Positions 8,391-16,592 of a stretch of 52,467 nucleotides of DNA are shown piece after piece. The notes beneath the pieces are model-generated. The model saw nothing but the letters and a program-made list of their open reading frames with translations. It was not told where the DNA came from and made no database searches. This DNA is from Paucilactobacillus kaifaensis (GTDB lineage Bacteria > Bacillota > Bacilli > Lactobacillales > Lactobacillaceae). Location: NCBI RefSeq assembly GCF_005405145.1, contig NZ_BJDM01000012.1, positions 1 through 52,467 on the forward strand, in the 5' to 3' direction. The translations under genes and the position numbers were made by a program. How positions within the stretch are numbered: position 1 is the first letter of the stretch; each line of letters starts with the position of its first letter.

Positions 8391-11300
8391 TTATTTATTT
8401 TTCTGTTCGTCTTCACGTTTCTCTGCATCTTGAAATCCGGATTTAACAGGATAGGTCAGACGAATGGTGCTTGGAATGATGATCGGAATAATAAATACTA
8501 AGATAATCAAACCAATAATCACCGCCATAGCAACTTCAATCAAGGTAGGAACACCAGACGGAATCAAGGCAGCAAATGTACCACACAAAATAATTGCCGC
8601 GGAAATTACCACGGTACCGATGATTCCAGCAGATTTAACGATTCGTTGTGATGGCATCATATTATCGCGACCGAACTCACGATATTTCATCATTAGGAAG
8701 ATACTGTAGTCAACACCTAACGCGATTAGCATGATAAACGAGAAAAATGGTGTGTTCCAGGTTAACATGTCTTTACCTAAAATTAGGTGACTAAACCAAC
8801 GAGTCAAGCTCAATGATGTCATGTAAGCCATCATTAGCGTACCAATGATATAGACAGGTTGTAGAAGTGACCTGGTAACAAAGACAAGGGCTAATGCTAT
8901 TCCAATTAGCATAATTGCCGCTGTTCGGATGAAGTCTTGGCTAGCAAGGTTTTTAATGTCTGCTAGAGTAGATGACTGTCCACCCATCGCAACTGTTGCA
9001 TTCTTCAAATCAGTTCCTTTGAGACTCTTCTTGGCCATATTGGATAGTGATCGAACTTTAGTTGTTGCTTTAGCATCACTTGGATTAGTTCCTAAAACAA
9101 CGGTGATTTTAGCTGATTTTTTATCCTCAGAAAGATAGGCTTTAATCGCCGGTTTATATGATTTGCTATGCAAAACATTGTTAGGCACGTAGTAAGTATC
9201 AGCAGCAGCTGATTTTTTCAATGCTGTCAGATACTTGCCACCAGAACCCAAACCACTATTAACTTGGTCAATACCAGAGGTTAGTTTAGGCGATTGCTCT
9301 GCCAACTGATTAATACCAGTATTAATCTGAATTAGACCAGTCTGGCTGGCACCTAATGCAGATTGAACTTGATTGAGACCACTAGTAAGTTGAGTAAGGG
9401 CAGTGGCGGCGCCAGGAAGGGCTGTATTAGAAGCAGTGGCTAGTTGATTAACTTGAGTCTTTAATGTCGCTACTTGGCCCATCATACTATTTAATGAGGC
9501 GGCTGAATTACCGACATCTGTCATTGAGTTAGCTAAACTTTTATCTGCATTTCCAGCCGCTTGAATATTAGCAGCTACCGATGCCAATGAACCTTCAAGA
9601 GATTGAGTCTGCTGATCAAGCGCACTAGCTATAACTTTGTTTAAAATAGCTTGTTGTTGAGCATTCAAGCTCGCTCCATTTTGGTTGGCAGCCTGAATGA
9701 TTGCATTAGCTGAATCACTTGAAGAAGTGCTTTGGCCTTGCAAACTTTGTAACGTGTTTCCGGCACTTGTTAAATTAGTGCCAATAATTTGTGCTTGGTT
9801 GCCAACATTAGTTAGCTCAGAAGTAAGACTACTAGTGTCAATTGAACTACCAGACTGTTGCAGCGCAGCATTTAATTGTTGGATACCGCTATTGATCTGT
9901 GGCAGACCACTTTCAAGCTGACTGATTTGAGCAGCATTACTACCCGATAACTGCCCATTTAACTGGCTAGTCAATTGAGAGACACCATCTACTAACTGTT
10001 GACTACCAGTTGATAGCTGGCCTAACCCATTTGTCATTTGTTGACTACCGTTAGATAACTGTCCCAGACCCTTTTGTGCTGATGATAGACCGGAGTTAAC
10101 AGTTCCTAATTGATTAGATACATATAATTTTTTTACTTTTGTTCCACCCGGCTGGGTAACAGAAGCCACTGTTTTTACATCTGGATCGGCCTGTAATTTA
10201 CGGGTTAGTTCGTCGATTAACTTTAGGTCTTTTTCATTATCTAATCGGTGGTTGGATCTGATATATAGCGTTGATGGTTCTGCCGTTCCTTTGGAAAAAT
10301 GTTTTTGAACGGTTAAGAAACCTTGCTTTGCTGGCATTGAATTACTAATTTCATCAGTGTCATCATAATTTAATTGATTGTTGAAGGTAAAGTAGAAGGG
10401 TAACAAAATAACTATCACTAAGATTAACGAAATAATTGGGTGGAGCACGGAACTAGTTGATAGCCGATGCCATAAGGAACTAGTTCCTTCGCCATCAAAG
10501 TTTTTGGATGGCCAAAACATCTTTTTGCCCAAAACTGCCATAAAAAACGGATTGAGGGTTAATAAGACGATTAGTAGCACAGCCACACCAACAGCCACAC
10601 CAATGGCAGACTGGTAAATGGAAAAATTGGCTAAGCCAAGAGCTGAAAAACCGATTAATACTGACGATCCAGAATAAAGAATGGTTTTACCAGCAACTCG
10701 TCTAGCTTGTTGAGTTGCTTTCCAATTAGATACACCACGGCTAAGTTCGTCTTTAAACTGATTGTAAAGCAATATATTATAATCGGTACCAATCCCGAAG
10801 AGCACAATCACCATGAAAACTTGCGTAAAGTTTGAAAATGGGAAATTAAATTTATCTACAAGGTTAGTGACGATACTTAATGAGGTCATGAATGAAACCC
10901 CAACTGTTAATAATGATACTAACGGGACAATTGGTGAACGAAAGACTAGGACTAAAACTAGAAAAATAAAGATCACGGAAATGATTTCAGTTTTCTTAAT
11001 ACCTTCTTGAATTGCACCAGAAAAGTCATCGTTCAAGATATCCGAGCCGGTAATATACGATTTAACACCGCTTGTTTTAATCGATTTAGACAACTGCTGA
11101 TTGATTTTTTTAACTGTGCCATGATCTTTGCTAATCATTAGCTGAACCAGCTGGGTTGATTTGTCTTTAGAAATTAGTTGAGCTTTGGTTTCATCGTTAT
11201 CATTTGGTGCGGTGATACTTTTGATACCGTATTTGTCTTTATGTCGTTTGAGATCATTAATGGTTGCCTGAACTTTTTGTTTGTCAGAATGTGACATCGC

Positions 11301-11528
11301 TGAATTACCATTATTAAAGACAGCAACGACTTGATAGGTATTACCTTGGTGGTAACCCCATTTTTTTTGAATGGTATTTGCAATTTGGCTTTGCGAATCT
11401 TTTGGTAGCTCAATAGTTGAATGATCGCGAGTTAGCTGATTGATGTTTGGTAACATGAAAACGGCTACTAATAAAATAGCAATCCAGGCGAGCAAAGCGC
11501 CCAAGTGATTTTTGAAAAATTTAGCCAA
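8391..11528 (-). CDS. MMPL/RND-family exporter with extracellular coiled coil
   Basis: A 1045-residue transporter with two MMPL domains, each carrying the RND proton-relay motif GxxxDY (FGIGTDYNILL at about residue 245, and ALGVDYSIFLMM near residue 940). Between the first and second transmembrane blocks sits a long extracellular region of glycine-rich heptads (LSNGSQQ, LSTGSQQLVDGVSQL) predicted to form coiled coils. Family members export lipids, surfactants or drugs. The start is TTG at 11528, seven bases after GGAGG. The TetR gene follows upstream on the same strand, 45 bases away, and is the likely regulator. The substrate is unknown. The heptads resemble those of the YhgE-type protein at 25997. 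Confidence 0.9.
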   Translation of the reverse strand: MAKFFKNHLGALLAWIAILLVAVFMLPNINQLTRDHSTIELPKDSQSQIANTIQKKWGYHQGNTYQVVAVFNNGNSAMSHSDKQKVQATINDLKRHKDKYGIKSITAPNDNDETKAQLISKDKSTQLVQLMISKDHGTVKKINQQLSKSIKTSGVKSYITGSDILNDDFSGAIQEGIKKTEIISVIFIFLVLVLVFRSPIVPLVSLLTVGVSFMTSLSIVTNLVDKFNFPFSNFTQVFMVIVLFGIGTDYNILLYNQFKDELSRGVSNWKATQQARRVAGKTILYSGSSVLIGFSALGLANFSIYQSAIGVAVGVAVLLIVLLTLNPFFMAVLGKKMFWPSKNFDGEGTSSLWHRLSTSSVLHPIISLILVIVILLPFYFTFNNQLNYDDTDEISNSMPAKQGFLTVQKHFSKGTAEPSTLYIRSNHRLDNEKDLKLIDELTRKLQADPDVKTVASVTQPGGTKVKKLYVSNQLGTVNSGLSSAQKGLGQLSNGSQQMTNGLGQLSTGSQQLVDGVSQLTSQLNGQLSGSNAAQISQLESGLPQINSGIQQLNAALQQSGSSIDTSSLTSELTNVGNQAQIIGTNLTSAGNTLQSLQGQSTSSSDSANAIIQAANQNGASLNAQQQAILNKVIASALDQQTQSLEGSLASVAANIQAAGNADKSLANSMTDVGNSAASLNSMMGQVATLKTQVNQLATASNTALPGAATALTQLTSGLNQVQSALGASQTGLIQINTGINQLAEQSPKLTSGIDQVNSGLGSGGKYLTALKKSAAADTYYVPNNVLHSKSYKPAIKAYLSEDKKSAKITVVLGTNPSDAKATTKVRSLSNMAKKSLKGTDLKNATVAMGGQSSTLADIKNLASQDFIRTAAIMLIGIALALVFVTRSLLQPVYIIGTLMMAYMTSLSLTRWFSHLILGKDMLTWNTPFFSFIMLIALGVDYSIFLMMKYREFGRDNMMPSQRIVKSAGIIGTVVISAAIILCGTFAALIPSGVPTLIEVAMAVIIGLIILVFIIPIIIPSTIRLTYPVKSGFQDAEKREDEQKNK

Positions 11529-11573
11529 TGGTTCTCCTCCTCTATTTATGCTTTATGTGTAAATAACATTTCC

Positions 11574-12149
11574 TTATGCCAGTTCACCACTAGGAGTGAT
11601 GATTCGATTGATCATTTGATGATAGCTTTTTGTTGAACTAGCAAAAGTTTCATCTTTATAAAAACCAGAAGTTTCAATAAAAACGAATCCTAAAACTGAT
11701 CCAATTAAAGCGTGCGAAAAAGGCTCATCATTTCCTTGATCGATATGTGAAGAGTCGATTACTTGGTTTAACAATTCGACGAGCATCTGGGCCTCGTGAT
11801 TGAACGTTGATTCCTTAGGATATTCATGTAAATAAAAAATAACTATTCCTAACGTTCCTTCATCAATTAAAAAGTCACGGGCAATATCTGCGAATTTAAT
11901 CAGAGCTTCAGTACCCGATAGTCCAACAATACCATCTTTAATCTTTTGGCGTAGTTTGTAGACCAAACGTGCACCAATTAATGAAATTAGTTCGTCTAAG
12001 TTGGCAATATAGTTGTACAATGATTGTGTTCTAATGTCTAACTCATGTGCCAATTTTGGTAGCGTGAGTGTTTTCAATCCTTCGTTACGCACAATATTAG
12101 TTGCTGCGGTCAAAACCTTGTCTTGATCTAAGGTTCTTTTTTTGGTCAT
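11574..12149 (-). CDS. TetR-family regulator of the MMPL exporter
   Basis: A 191-residue protein with an N-terminal TetR helix-turn-helix (LTLPKLAHELDIRTQSLYNYIANLDEL, shown here as its core LAHELDIRTQSLYNYI) and a ligand-binding C-terminal half that resembles the WHG-type TetR domain. It is transcribed ahead of the MMPL gene on the same strand, so autoregulation together with the exporter is the simplest model. Start at 12149 with GGAGGTGA upstream. A 13-base palindrome, CTACATCTTGTAG at 12212-12224, between this gene and the divergent HIT gene could be its operator. Confidence 0.85.
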   Translation of the reverse strand: MTKKRTLDQDKVLTAATNIVRNEGLKTLTLPKLAHELDIRTQSLYNYIANLDELISLIGARLVYKLRQKIKDGIVGLSGTEALIKFADIARDFLIDEGTLGIVIFYLHEYPKESTFNHEAQMLVELLNQVIDSSHIDQGNDEPFSHALIGSVLGFVFIETSGFYKDETFASSTKSYHQMINRIITPSGELA

Positions 12150-12211
12150 TCCTTAGTTCACCTCCAACGAAAACGATAATTACTATATCACTACTAATTG
12201 CAGAAATCAAT

Positions 12212-12224
12212 CTACATCTTGTAG
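12212..12224. promoter_or_regulatory. Possible operator between tetR and the HIT gene
   Basis: CTACATCTTGTAG: five-base arms around a three-base centre, in the divergent promoter region. A weak call based only on symmetry and position. Confidence 0.3.
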
Positions 12225-12249
12225 TTTATTTTGAAAGGTGATTGCTACG

Positions 12250-12612
12250 ATGAAAAAATGTGTCTTCTGTCAAAAGAATCATCGTGATTTTATACTAGAG
12301 AATAATTTAAGTGCCGCTTTTTTCGATTTCGCACCAGTTTCACTTGGACATACGTTGATTATTCCTAAACGGCATGTTGAACAAATCTGGCAACTAAATT
12401 CCACAGAATTAAACTCATTATGGGAATTGATAGAGCAGACTAAGCAATATTTAGATCGTCAATATCATCCGGATGGATATAATATAGGGATTAATGCTGG
12501 AAGAGCAGCTGGTCAAAGTGTGATGCATTGTCATGTTCATTTAATTCCACGGTATATGGGCAAAGGTCCATCGGTACCTGGGGTAGAGCACTTAATTCCA
12601 CTAGAACGGTGA
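12250..12612 (+). CDS. HIT-family nucleotide hydrolase/transferase
   Basis: A 120-residue histidine-triad protein. The defining HxHxH motif is seen in MHCHVHLIPRY, preceded by HTLIIPKRHV and an N-terminal CVFC pair. HIT proteins of this size hydrolyse nucleoside phosphoramidates or dinucleoside polyphosphates. ATG at 12250 is preferred: the in-frame GTG at 12238 overlaps the ribosome site AAAGGTG. It is divergent from tetR and separated from the OhrR-like gene by about 90 bases. Confidence 0.92.
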   Translation: MKKCVFCQKNHRDFILENNLSAAFFDFAPVSLGHTLIIPKRHVEQIWQLNSTELNSLWELIEQTKQYLDRQYHPDGYNIGINAGRAAGQSVMHCHVHLIPRYMGKGPSVPGVEHLIPLER

Positions 12613-12705
12613 TCACCAATATTTGAAAATTAAATTATATTTACTTTTCATCTGATAAGAGATATATTGTAGACGATGAAACTAATCTTTAAGGAGACTA
12701 GACTA

Positions 12706-13146
12706 ATGACAGATGAAGTTGTGTTAGATAATCAATTGTGTTTTCAGATCAACAGAGCACACCAGTTGTTTAATCGTTTTTACCAATCTCCATTGAAAGA
12801 GTTTAAGCTAACCTATGTGCAATATACTGTATTATTAGCATTATGGGAACGACAGGGAGTCACAATTAATCAATTAGGCGATAAACTGGGCTTAGGAACA
12901 GGAACGTTAACACCTTTGTTAAAACGTATGGAGGTAGCGGGTTGGTTAACTAGAACGCGATCTACCGAAGATGAGCGACGTGTCATTGTTGAATTAACAG
13001 CTAAGGCGCAACAAAGTAAAGCTAAGATTTTGCAAGCTACCAGTGACTGTATCTCGCGACTGGGTTTTGATAAAGCAACTTACCAAGAGACAATGACGAC
13101 TGTAGCTAATATCCAGCAACGTTTAGAACAAAGTGAGAAAGATTAA
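12706..13146 (+). CDS. OhrR-type redox-sensing MarR regulator
   Basis: A 146-residue winged-helix regulator. The N-terminus QLCFQINRA followed by KLTYVQYTVLLALWE (given in pieces) matches OhrR, whose single reactive Cys lies at the same place in LCFALY; here it is Cys12. The wing carries RSTEDERRV. OhrR repressors sense organic peroxides and normally control an adjacent ohr peroxidase gene; none is seen here. Start at 12706 with AAGGAG nine bases upstream; an earlier in-frame ATG lacks a site. A terminator follows, so it is separate from the folate operon. A quinone- or HOCl-sensing relative is the alternative. Confidence 0.8.
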   Translation: MTDEVVLDNQLCFQINRAHQLFNRFYQSPLKEFKLTYVQYTVLLALWERQGVTINQLGDKLGLGTGTLTPLLKRMEVAGWLTRTRSTEDERRVIVELTAKAQQSKAKILQATSDCISRLGFDKATYQETMTTVANIQQRLEQSEKD

Positions 13147-13168
13147 CGAATCGATCAATTGTTAAGAA

Positions 13169-13208
13169 TGCGCATCTAATTTTAGTCGAATTGGATGTGC
13201 ACTTTTTT
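13169..13208 (+). terminator. Terminator before the folate operon
   Basis: TGCGCATCTAATT pairs with AATTGGATGTGCA (two wobble pairs) around a 7-base loop, followed by CTTTTTT. It isolates the folate genes from the OhrR-like gene. Confidence 0.85.
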
Positions 13209-13296
13209 GTTTGTTGGCATGTTGAGTTCAATTTAACCAATTGTTGCGCAAAAATGATATCATATTAGATAAAGTGATGATTGAGGAAGTGGTCAA

Positions 13297-13668
13297 ATGG
13301 GAAAGATTAGAATTAATAACATGAGTTTTCACACCTATAATGGTGTTTTTGCAGAAGAAAAGAAATTGGGGCAACGATTACAACTAGACGCAGAGTTGAG
13401 CTATCCAATTGAACAAGTTGTAAAACACGATAATCTTAAGGAAACAGTTAGCTATGCAGATGTATATCAAACAATCGAAGATTTTATTTTAACGAACAAT
13501 TATAACTTAATTGAGAGTGTTGCCAACCAATTGTTAGCAAAACTGCTAAACACATATCCGACAATTCAAGCAATTACTTTACGAGTGCGTAAATATAGTG
13601 TGCCAATTGCGGGCATTTTTGATAACGTTGAAATTGAAGTTTCTGGGTCACAAGATAATGACCACTAG
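13297..13668 (+). CDS. folB: Dihydroneopterin aldolase
   Basis: A 123-residue FolB that converts 7,8-dihydroneopterin to 6-hydroxymethyl-7,8-dihydropterin. Family features are INNMSFHTYNGVFAEEKKLGQ with the conserved active-site Glu, the VSYADVYQTIEDFI segment with a Tyr, and the C-terminal RKYSVPIAG. It is the first gene of the folate operon and overlaps folK by 11 bases. Length is normal. The order folB-folK-folE-folC-Ham1-folP matches the known cluster in L. plantarum. Confidence 0.95.
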   Translation: MGKIRINNMSFHTYNGVFAEEKKLGQRLQLDAELSYPIEQVVKHDNLKETVSYADVYQTIEDFILTNNYNLIESVANQLLAKLLNTYPTIQAITLRVRKYSVPIAGIFDNVEIEVSGSQDNDH

Positions 13669-14161
13669 TCGTGTTTATCTTAGCGTCGGTTCTAATATTG
13701 GTGATCGTAGACAATATCTAAAGCAAGCAATCACGCAGTTAAAACAGAATGCAGCAATCGAAATTGTACGAGTATCTAGTATTTATGAAACTCAACCTGT
13801 TGGTGGCGTTAAACAAGACGACTTCCTTAATATTGCGGTGGCACTCCAAACAAGTTTAGCTCCACTGGAATTATTAGACTACTTACATCAAATCGAACAA
13901 ATATTACATCGAAAACGATTGATTCATTGGGGACCAAGGACAATTGATTTAGATATTTTGTATTTTGATGATTTAGTAAGCCAAGATAAGACATTGACTT
14001 TGCCACATCCGGAGATAAAGAATCGACTGTTTGTACTTATTCCAATGAAAGAAATTACGACTGATGATCCCAAAATATTACATCAAATTGAAACGATGAT
14101 TAGTGAGACTAGCGATCATAATATGGTTCAAAAATATAATAGTGGTGGTGAAAGTAATTAA
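13658..14161 (+). CDS. folK: Hydroxymethyldihydropterin pyrophosphokinase
   Basis: A 167-residue HPPK that transfers pyrophosphate from ATP to 6-hydroxymethyl-7,8-dihydropterin. Signatures are YLSVGSNIGDRRQYL, YETQPVGGVKQDDFLN and the HPPK motif WGPRTIDLDILYF, with catalytic Asp residues. ATG at 13658 lies inside the end of folB, which supports translational coupling and rejects a longer upstream frame. Its stop codon overlaps the folE start (TAATG). Confidence 0.95.
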   Translation: MTTSRVYLSVGSNIGDRRQYLKQAITQLKQNAAIEIVRVSSIYETQPVGGVKQDDFLNIAVALQTSLAPLELLDYLHQIEQILHRKRLIHWGPRTIDLDILYFDDLVSQDKTLTLPHPEIKNRLFVLIPMKEITTDDPKILHQIETMISETSDHNMVQKYNSGGESN

Positions 14162-14730
14162 TGGATACGACAAGAATTGAAAAAGCGGTTCAGGAAATAT
14201 TAAGTGCAATCGGTGATGATCCCACTAGAGAAGGATTAGTTGAAACCCCGGCACGTGTTGCTAAAATGTACAGCGAGGTTTTTGCCTCATTAGATGAAAA
14301 TAAAGATTTTAATGATTACAAGGTGTTTCATGTTGATGAGGACCCAGGAATGGTGATGGTGCAGCAAATTCCATTTTATTCAATGTGTGAACACCATTTG
14401 CTGCCTTTCTTTGGCATGGCTAATGTTGCCTATGTTCCGCGTGATGGCAAAATAATTGGGTTAAGCAAAATACCACGTTTAGTTGATTTTGTGGCAAAAC
14501 GACCTGGGGTTCAGGAACGAATTACAACTCAGATTGCGGCTCAAATGCAACGGATACTTCAACCTAAAGGAATCGCAGTCTCGTTGTCCGCTCGTCACAT
14601 GTGTATGGAAATGCGTGGGATAAGCAAGTCAGGGCTGTTCACCTATACTTCTAAGTTTGATGGTGTTTTTAAAAGTGATTTAGAACTAAAAAATGAATTT
14701 TTACGACAAACAGGTAATCATAGTGAATAG
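14161..14730 (+). CDS. folE: GTP cyclohydrolase I
   Basis: A 189-residue type I enzyme that opens the imidazole ring of GTP to form dihydroneopterin triphosphate, the entry step of the pathway. The zinc-binding pattern is visible in MCEHHLLPFFG and ARHMCMEMRG. VKMYSEVFASL-like and IGLSKIPRLVDFVAKRPGVQE sequences are also typical. It starts one base into the folK stop codon. The product still needs loss of pyrophosphate and phosphate before FolB, a step no classical gene here covers. Confidence 0.96.
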   Translation: MDTTRIEKAVQEILSAIGDDPTREGLVETPARVAKMYSEVFASLDENKDFNDYKVFHVDEDPGMVMVQQIPFYSMCEHHLLPFFGMANVAYVPRDGKIIGLSKIPRLVDFVAKRPGVQERITTQIAAQMQRILQPKGIAVSLSARHMCMEMRGISKSGLFTYTSKFDGVFKSDLELKNEFLRQTGNHSE

Positions 14731-15997
14731 CTACGAAGAATTAATTAAGCACATGAATCATGGCATGTTAGCAGCCGATGATGATCGTGTGGCATTATTG
14801 AAAAAAATTTTAGCTAAAATAGGTCACCCGGATCAACGTTATAAAGTGGTTCACTTAGCTGGCACCAATGGTAAGGGATCAACTGGAAGTTTAATCAGTC
14901 AGTTGTTGACGAATGCTGGTAATAAGGTCGGACACTTTGCGAGTCCGGCATTACATGATTTGAAGGAGCAAATAACAATTAATCAGCAAGTAATCAGTGA
15001 AGCTGATTTTATCCAAGTGTATGATTGGATTGAACAACGGCTTCCTGATGAAATTGTTGCCGCTGATTTAACAATCTTTGAATGGTTTGTGTTGGTTATG
15101 TTGCAGTGGTTTGCTAATCAACATGTTGATTGGGCGGTTATTGAAGCCGGATTGGGTGGCAGAGATGATGCTACTAACGCAATTAGTGCGCCCTTGCTAA
15201 CTGTTTTTACACATATAGATCTTGATCACACTAAGATATTGGGTAATACAATTAAAAAGATTGCATATAACAAATCACAAATTATTAAACGTGATACAAC
15301 TGTTTTTATTGCCCCAAATCAGCATGCTGATACAATTGAAGTTTTAAAAAGGACTGCAGTTAAGAACCAGGCCTGCGAAGTGAATGAGGCTAGTCAGATA
15401 AAAATAAAAATTAACTCACAAAGTATCGGCGGAAGTGATTTAATTGTTGATTCGTCATATTTAAAGCATGTCTCAGTAACATTAAAAATGATAGGTGAGT
15501 TCCAGGTTGATAACTTTAAAACAGTTGTCTCTATCTATGATTGGTTATTATCCCATGACTTTGTCAGCACCTCACAAGCTTTAATAGATGCGGCGCTTCA
15601 GGTATCAATACCTGGTCGCATGCAGGTTTTGCAAACTAATCCGGTTGTTATTTTAGATGGTGCCCATAACCCAGATGCTGCACAACAGCTGCTTAATTCG
15701 CTCAGTGATTTATTTTTTGATAAACATTTGATTTTTGTAATTGGTTTTTTGAAGGATAAAAACTATCAGATAATGGCACGACAGTACGAAGCGGTGGCAG
15801 ATCATATTTTTGTGGTGACACCGGATAACGAAAGACGCGCATTATCGGCCAAACAGATTCAGCAAACTTTACCACAGAGCCAAGTTGTTGCTACCGTGCA
15901 ACAAGGTGTTAATGCAGCTCTTAAAATTGCCGGCATACAGTCAGTAATCGTAGTAACTGGTTCATTTTACGTGGTGAAGGAGCTGACTAATAGATGA
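14723..15997 (+). CDS. folC: Folylpolyglutamate/dihydrofolate synthase
   Basis: A 424-residue Mur-ligase-type enzyme with the P-loop HLAGTNGKGSTGS, HFASPALHDLKEQI, the IEAGLGGRDDATN metal-site region and the C-terminal-domain LDGAHNPDA. It adds glutamate to dihydropteroate and/or folates. The proposed start is GTG at 14723, seven bases after AGGT and overlapping folE by 8 bases; an ATG at 14693 has no ribosome site. It shares ATGA with the next gene. Whether it makes dihydrofolate, polyglutamates or both is not settled by sequence. Confidence 0.9.
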   Translation: MNSYEELIKHMNHGMLAADDDRVALLKKILAKIGHPDQRYKVVHLAGTNGKGSTGSLISQLLTNAGNKVGHFASPALHDLKEQITINQQVISEADFIQVYDWIEQRLPDEIVAADLTIFEWFVLVMLQWFANQHVDWAVIEAGLGGRDDATNAISAPLLTVFTHIDLDHTKILGNTIKKIAYNKSQIIKRDTTVFIAPNQHADTIEVLKRTAVKNQACEVNEASQIKIKINSQSIGGSDLIVDSSYLKHVSVTLKMIGEFQVDNFKTVVSIYDWLLSHDFVSTSQALIDAALQVSIPGRMQVLQTNPVVILDGAHNPDAAQQLLNSLSDLFFDKHLIFVIGFLKDKNYQIMARQYEAVADHIFVVTPDNERRALSAKQIQQTLPQSQVVATVQQGVNAALKIAGIQSVIVVTGSFYVVKELTNR

Positions 15998-16587
15998 AAA
16001 GTTTCCCTACTTTTATCATTGCCTCAAATAATAAATCCAAAACAGAGGAATTAATTAAATGCTTTCGGTTTCTAGGACTACAGGCAAAATCATATCAAGA
16101 TGAAATTGATGTTTTGAAGTTCCCGCCTGAAGGAACAAAAACTTATTTGGCTAATGCACGAAAAAAAGCACGGTTTGTAGCTCAATATTTACCGGATCAG
16201 TGGATTGTTGCTGATGATTCGGGGATGGTATTACAGGCGTTGCCAAAAAGGTTAGGAGTGACAACTGCGAGACAGCTGGAGCCATACCAAGATGTGGATG
16301 ACTTAAATCAAAAAGTATTGAAATTAGTAGCCGGAAAAAGTCGATTAGTTAAGATGATAGCCCAATTAGTATTGGTAACACCTGATAAGGGCGAATTTGG
16401 CGGATACGGAGAGTTTAATGGTACGGTAGCTACATCTCAACGTGGTACAAATGGCTCCAGTTTTGATTTAATTTTGGAGCCACAAGGGATGAAGCAAACT
16501 ATAGCTCAGTTACCAGATCAAGAAAAAATACCAATGTTGCATCGAACTAAAGCTATTTTAGATCTCATTAGTAAATTGGAGGGGTGA
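15994..16587 (+). CDS. Divergent Ham1/RdgB-like NTP pyrophosphatase of the folate operon
   Basis: A 197-residue member of the Ham1/RdgB/ITPase fold, which normally releases pyrophosphate from dITP or XTP. Conserved parts are FIIASNNKSKTEEL and WIVADDSGM. Two substrate-side motifs differ from house-cleaning enzymes: the usual GFGYDPIF is here GSSFDLIL, and the usual EKNxxSHR is EKIPMLHR. It overlaps folC (ATGA) and precedes folP. An equivalent gene, called xtp3, sits in the same place in the L. plantarum folate cluster. Its position suggests action on dihydroneopterin triphosphate; this is inference. Confidence 0.85.
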   Translation: MKSFPTFIIASNNKSKTEELIKCFRFLGLQAKSYQDEIDVLKFPPEGTKTYLANARKKARFVAQYLPDQWIVADDSGMVLQALPKRLGVTTARQLEPYQDVDDLNQKVLKLVAGKSRLVKMIAQLVLVTPDKGEFGGYGEFNGTVATSQRGTNGSSFDLILEPQGMKQTIAQLPDQEKIPMLHRTKAILDLISKLEG

Positions 16588-16592
16588 TAACA

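Noticed and set aside
9200-10100. Repetitive sequence within the MMPL gene, considered as a DNA repeat or CRISPR-like array
   Set aside because: The repetition follows protein heptads (Gly-Ser-Gln-Leu) and varies at the DNA level; there are no constant repeats with unique spacers. The same applies to the YhgE-type gene.
13209-13296. A riboswitch (for example a THF riboswitch) ahead of folB
   Set aside because: Only about 90 bases separate the terminator and folB, with no conserved THF-riboswitch core or second terminator visible.
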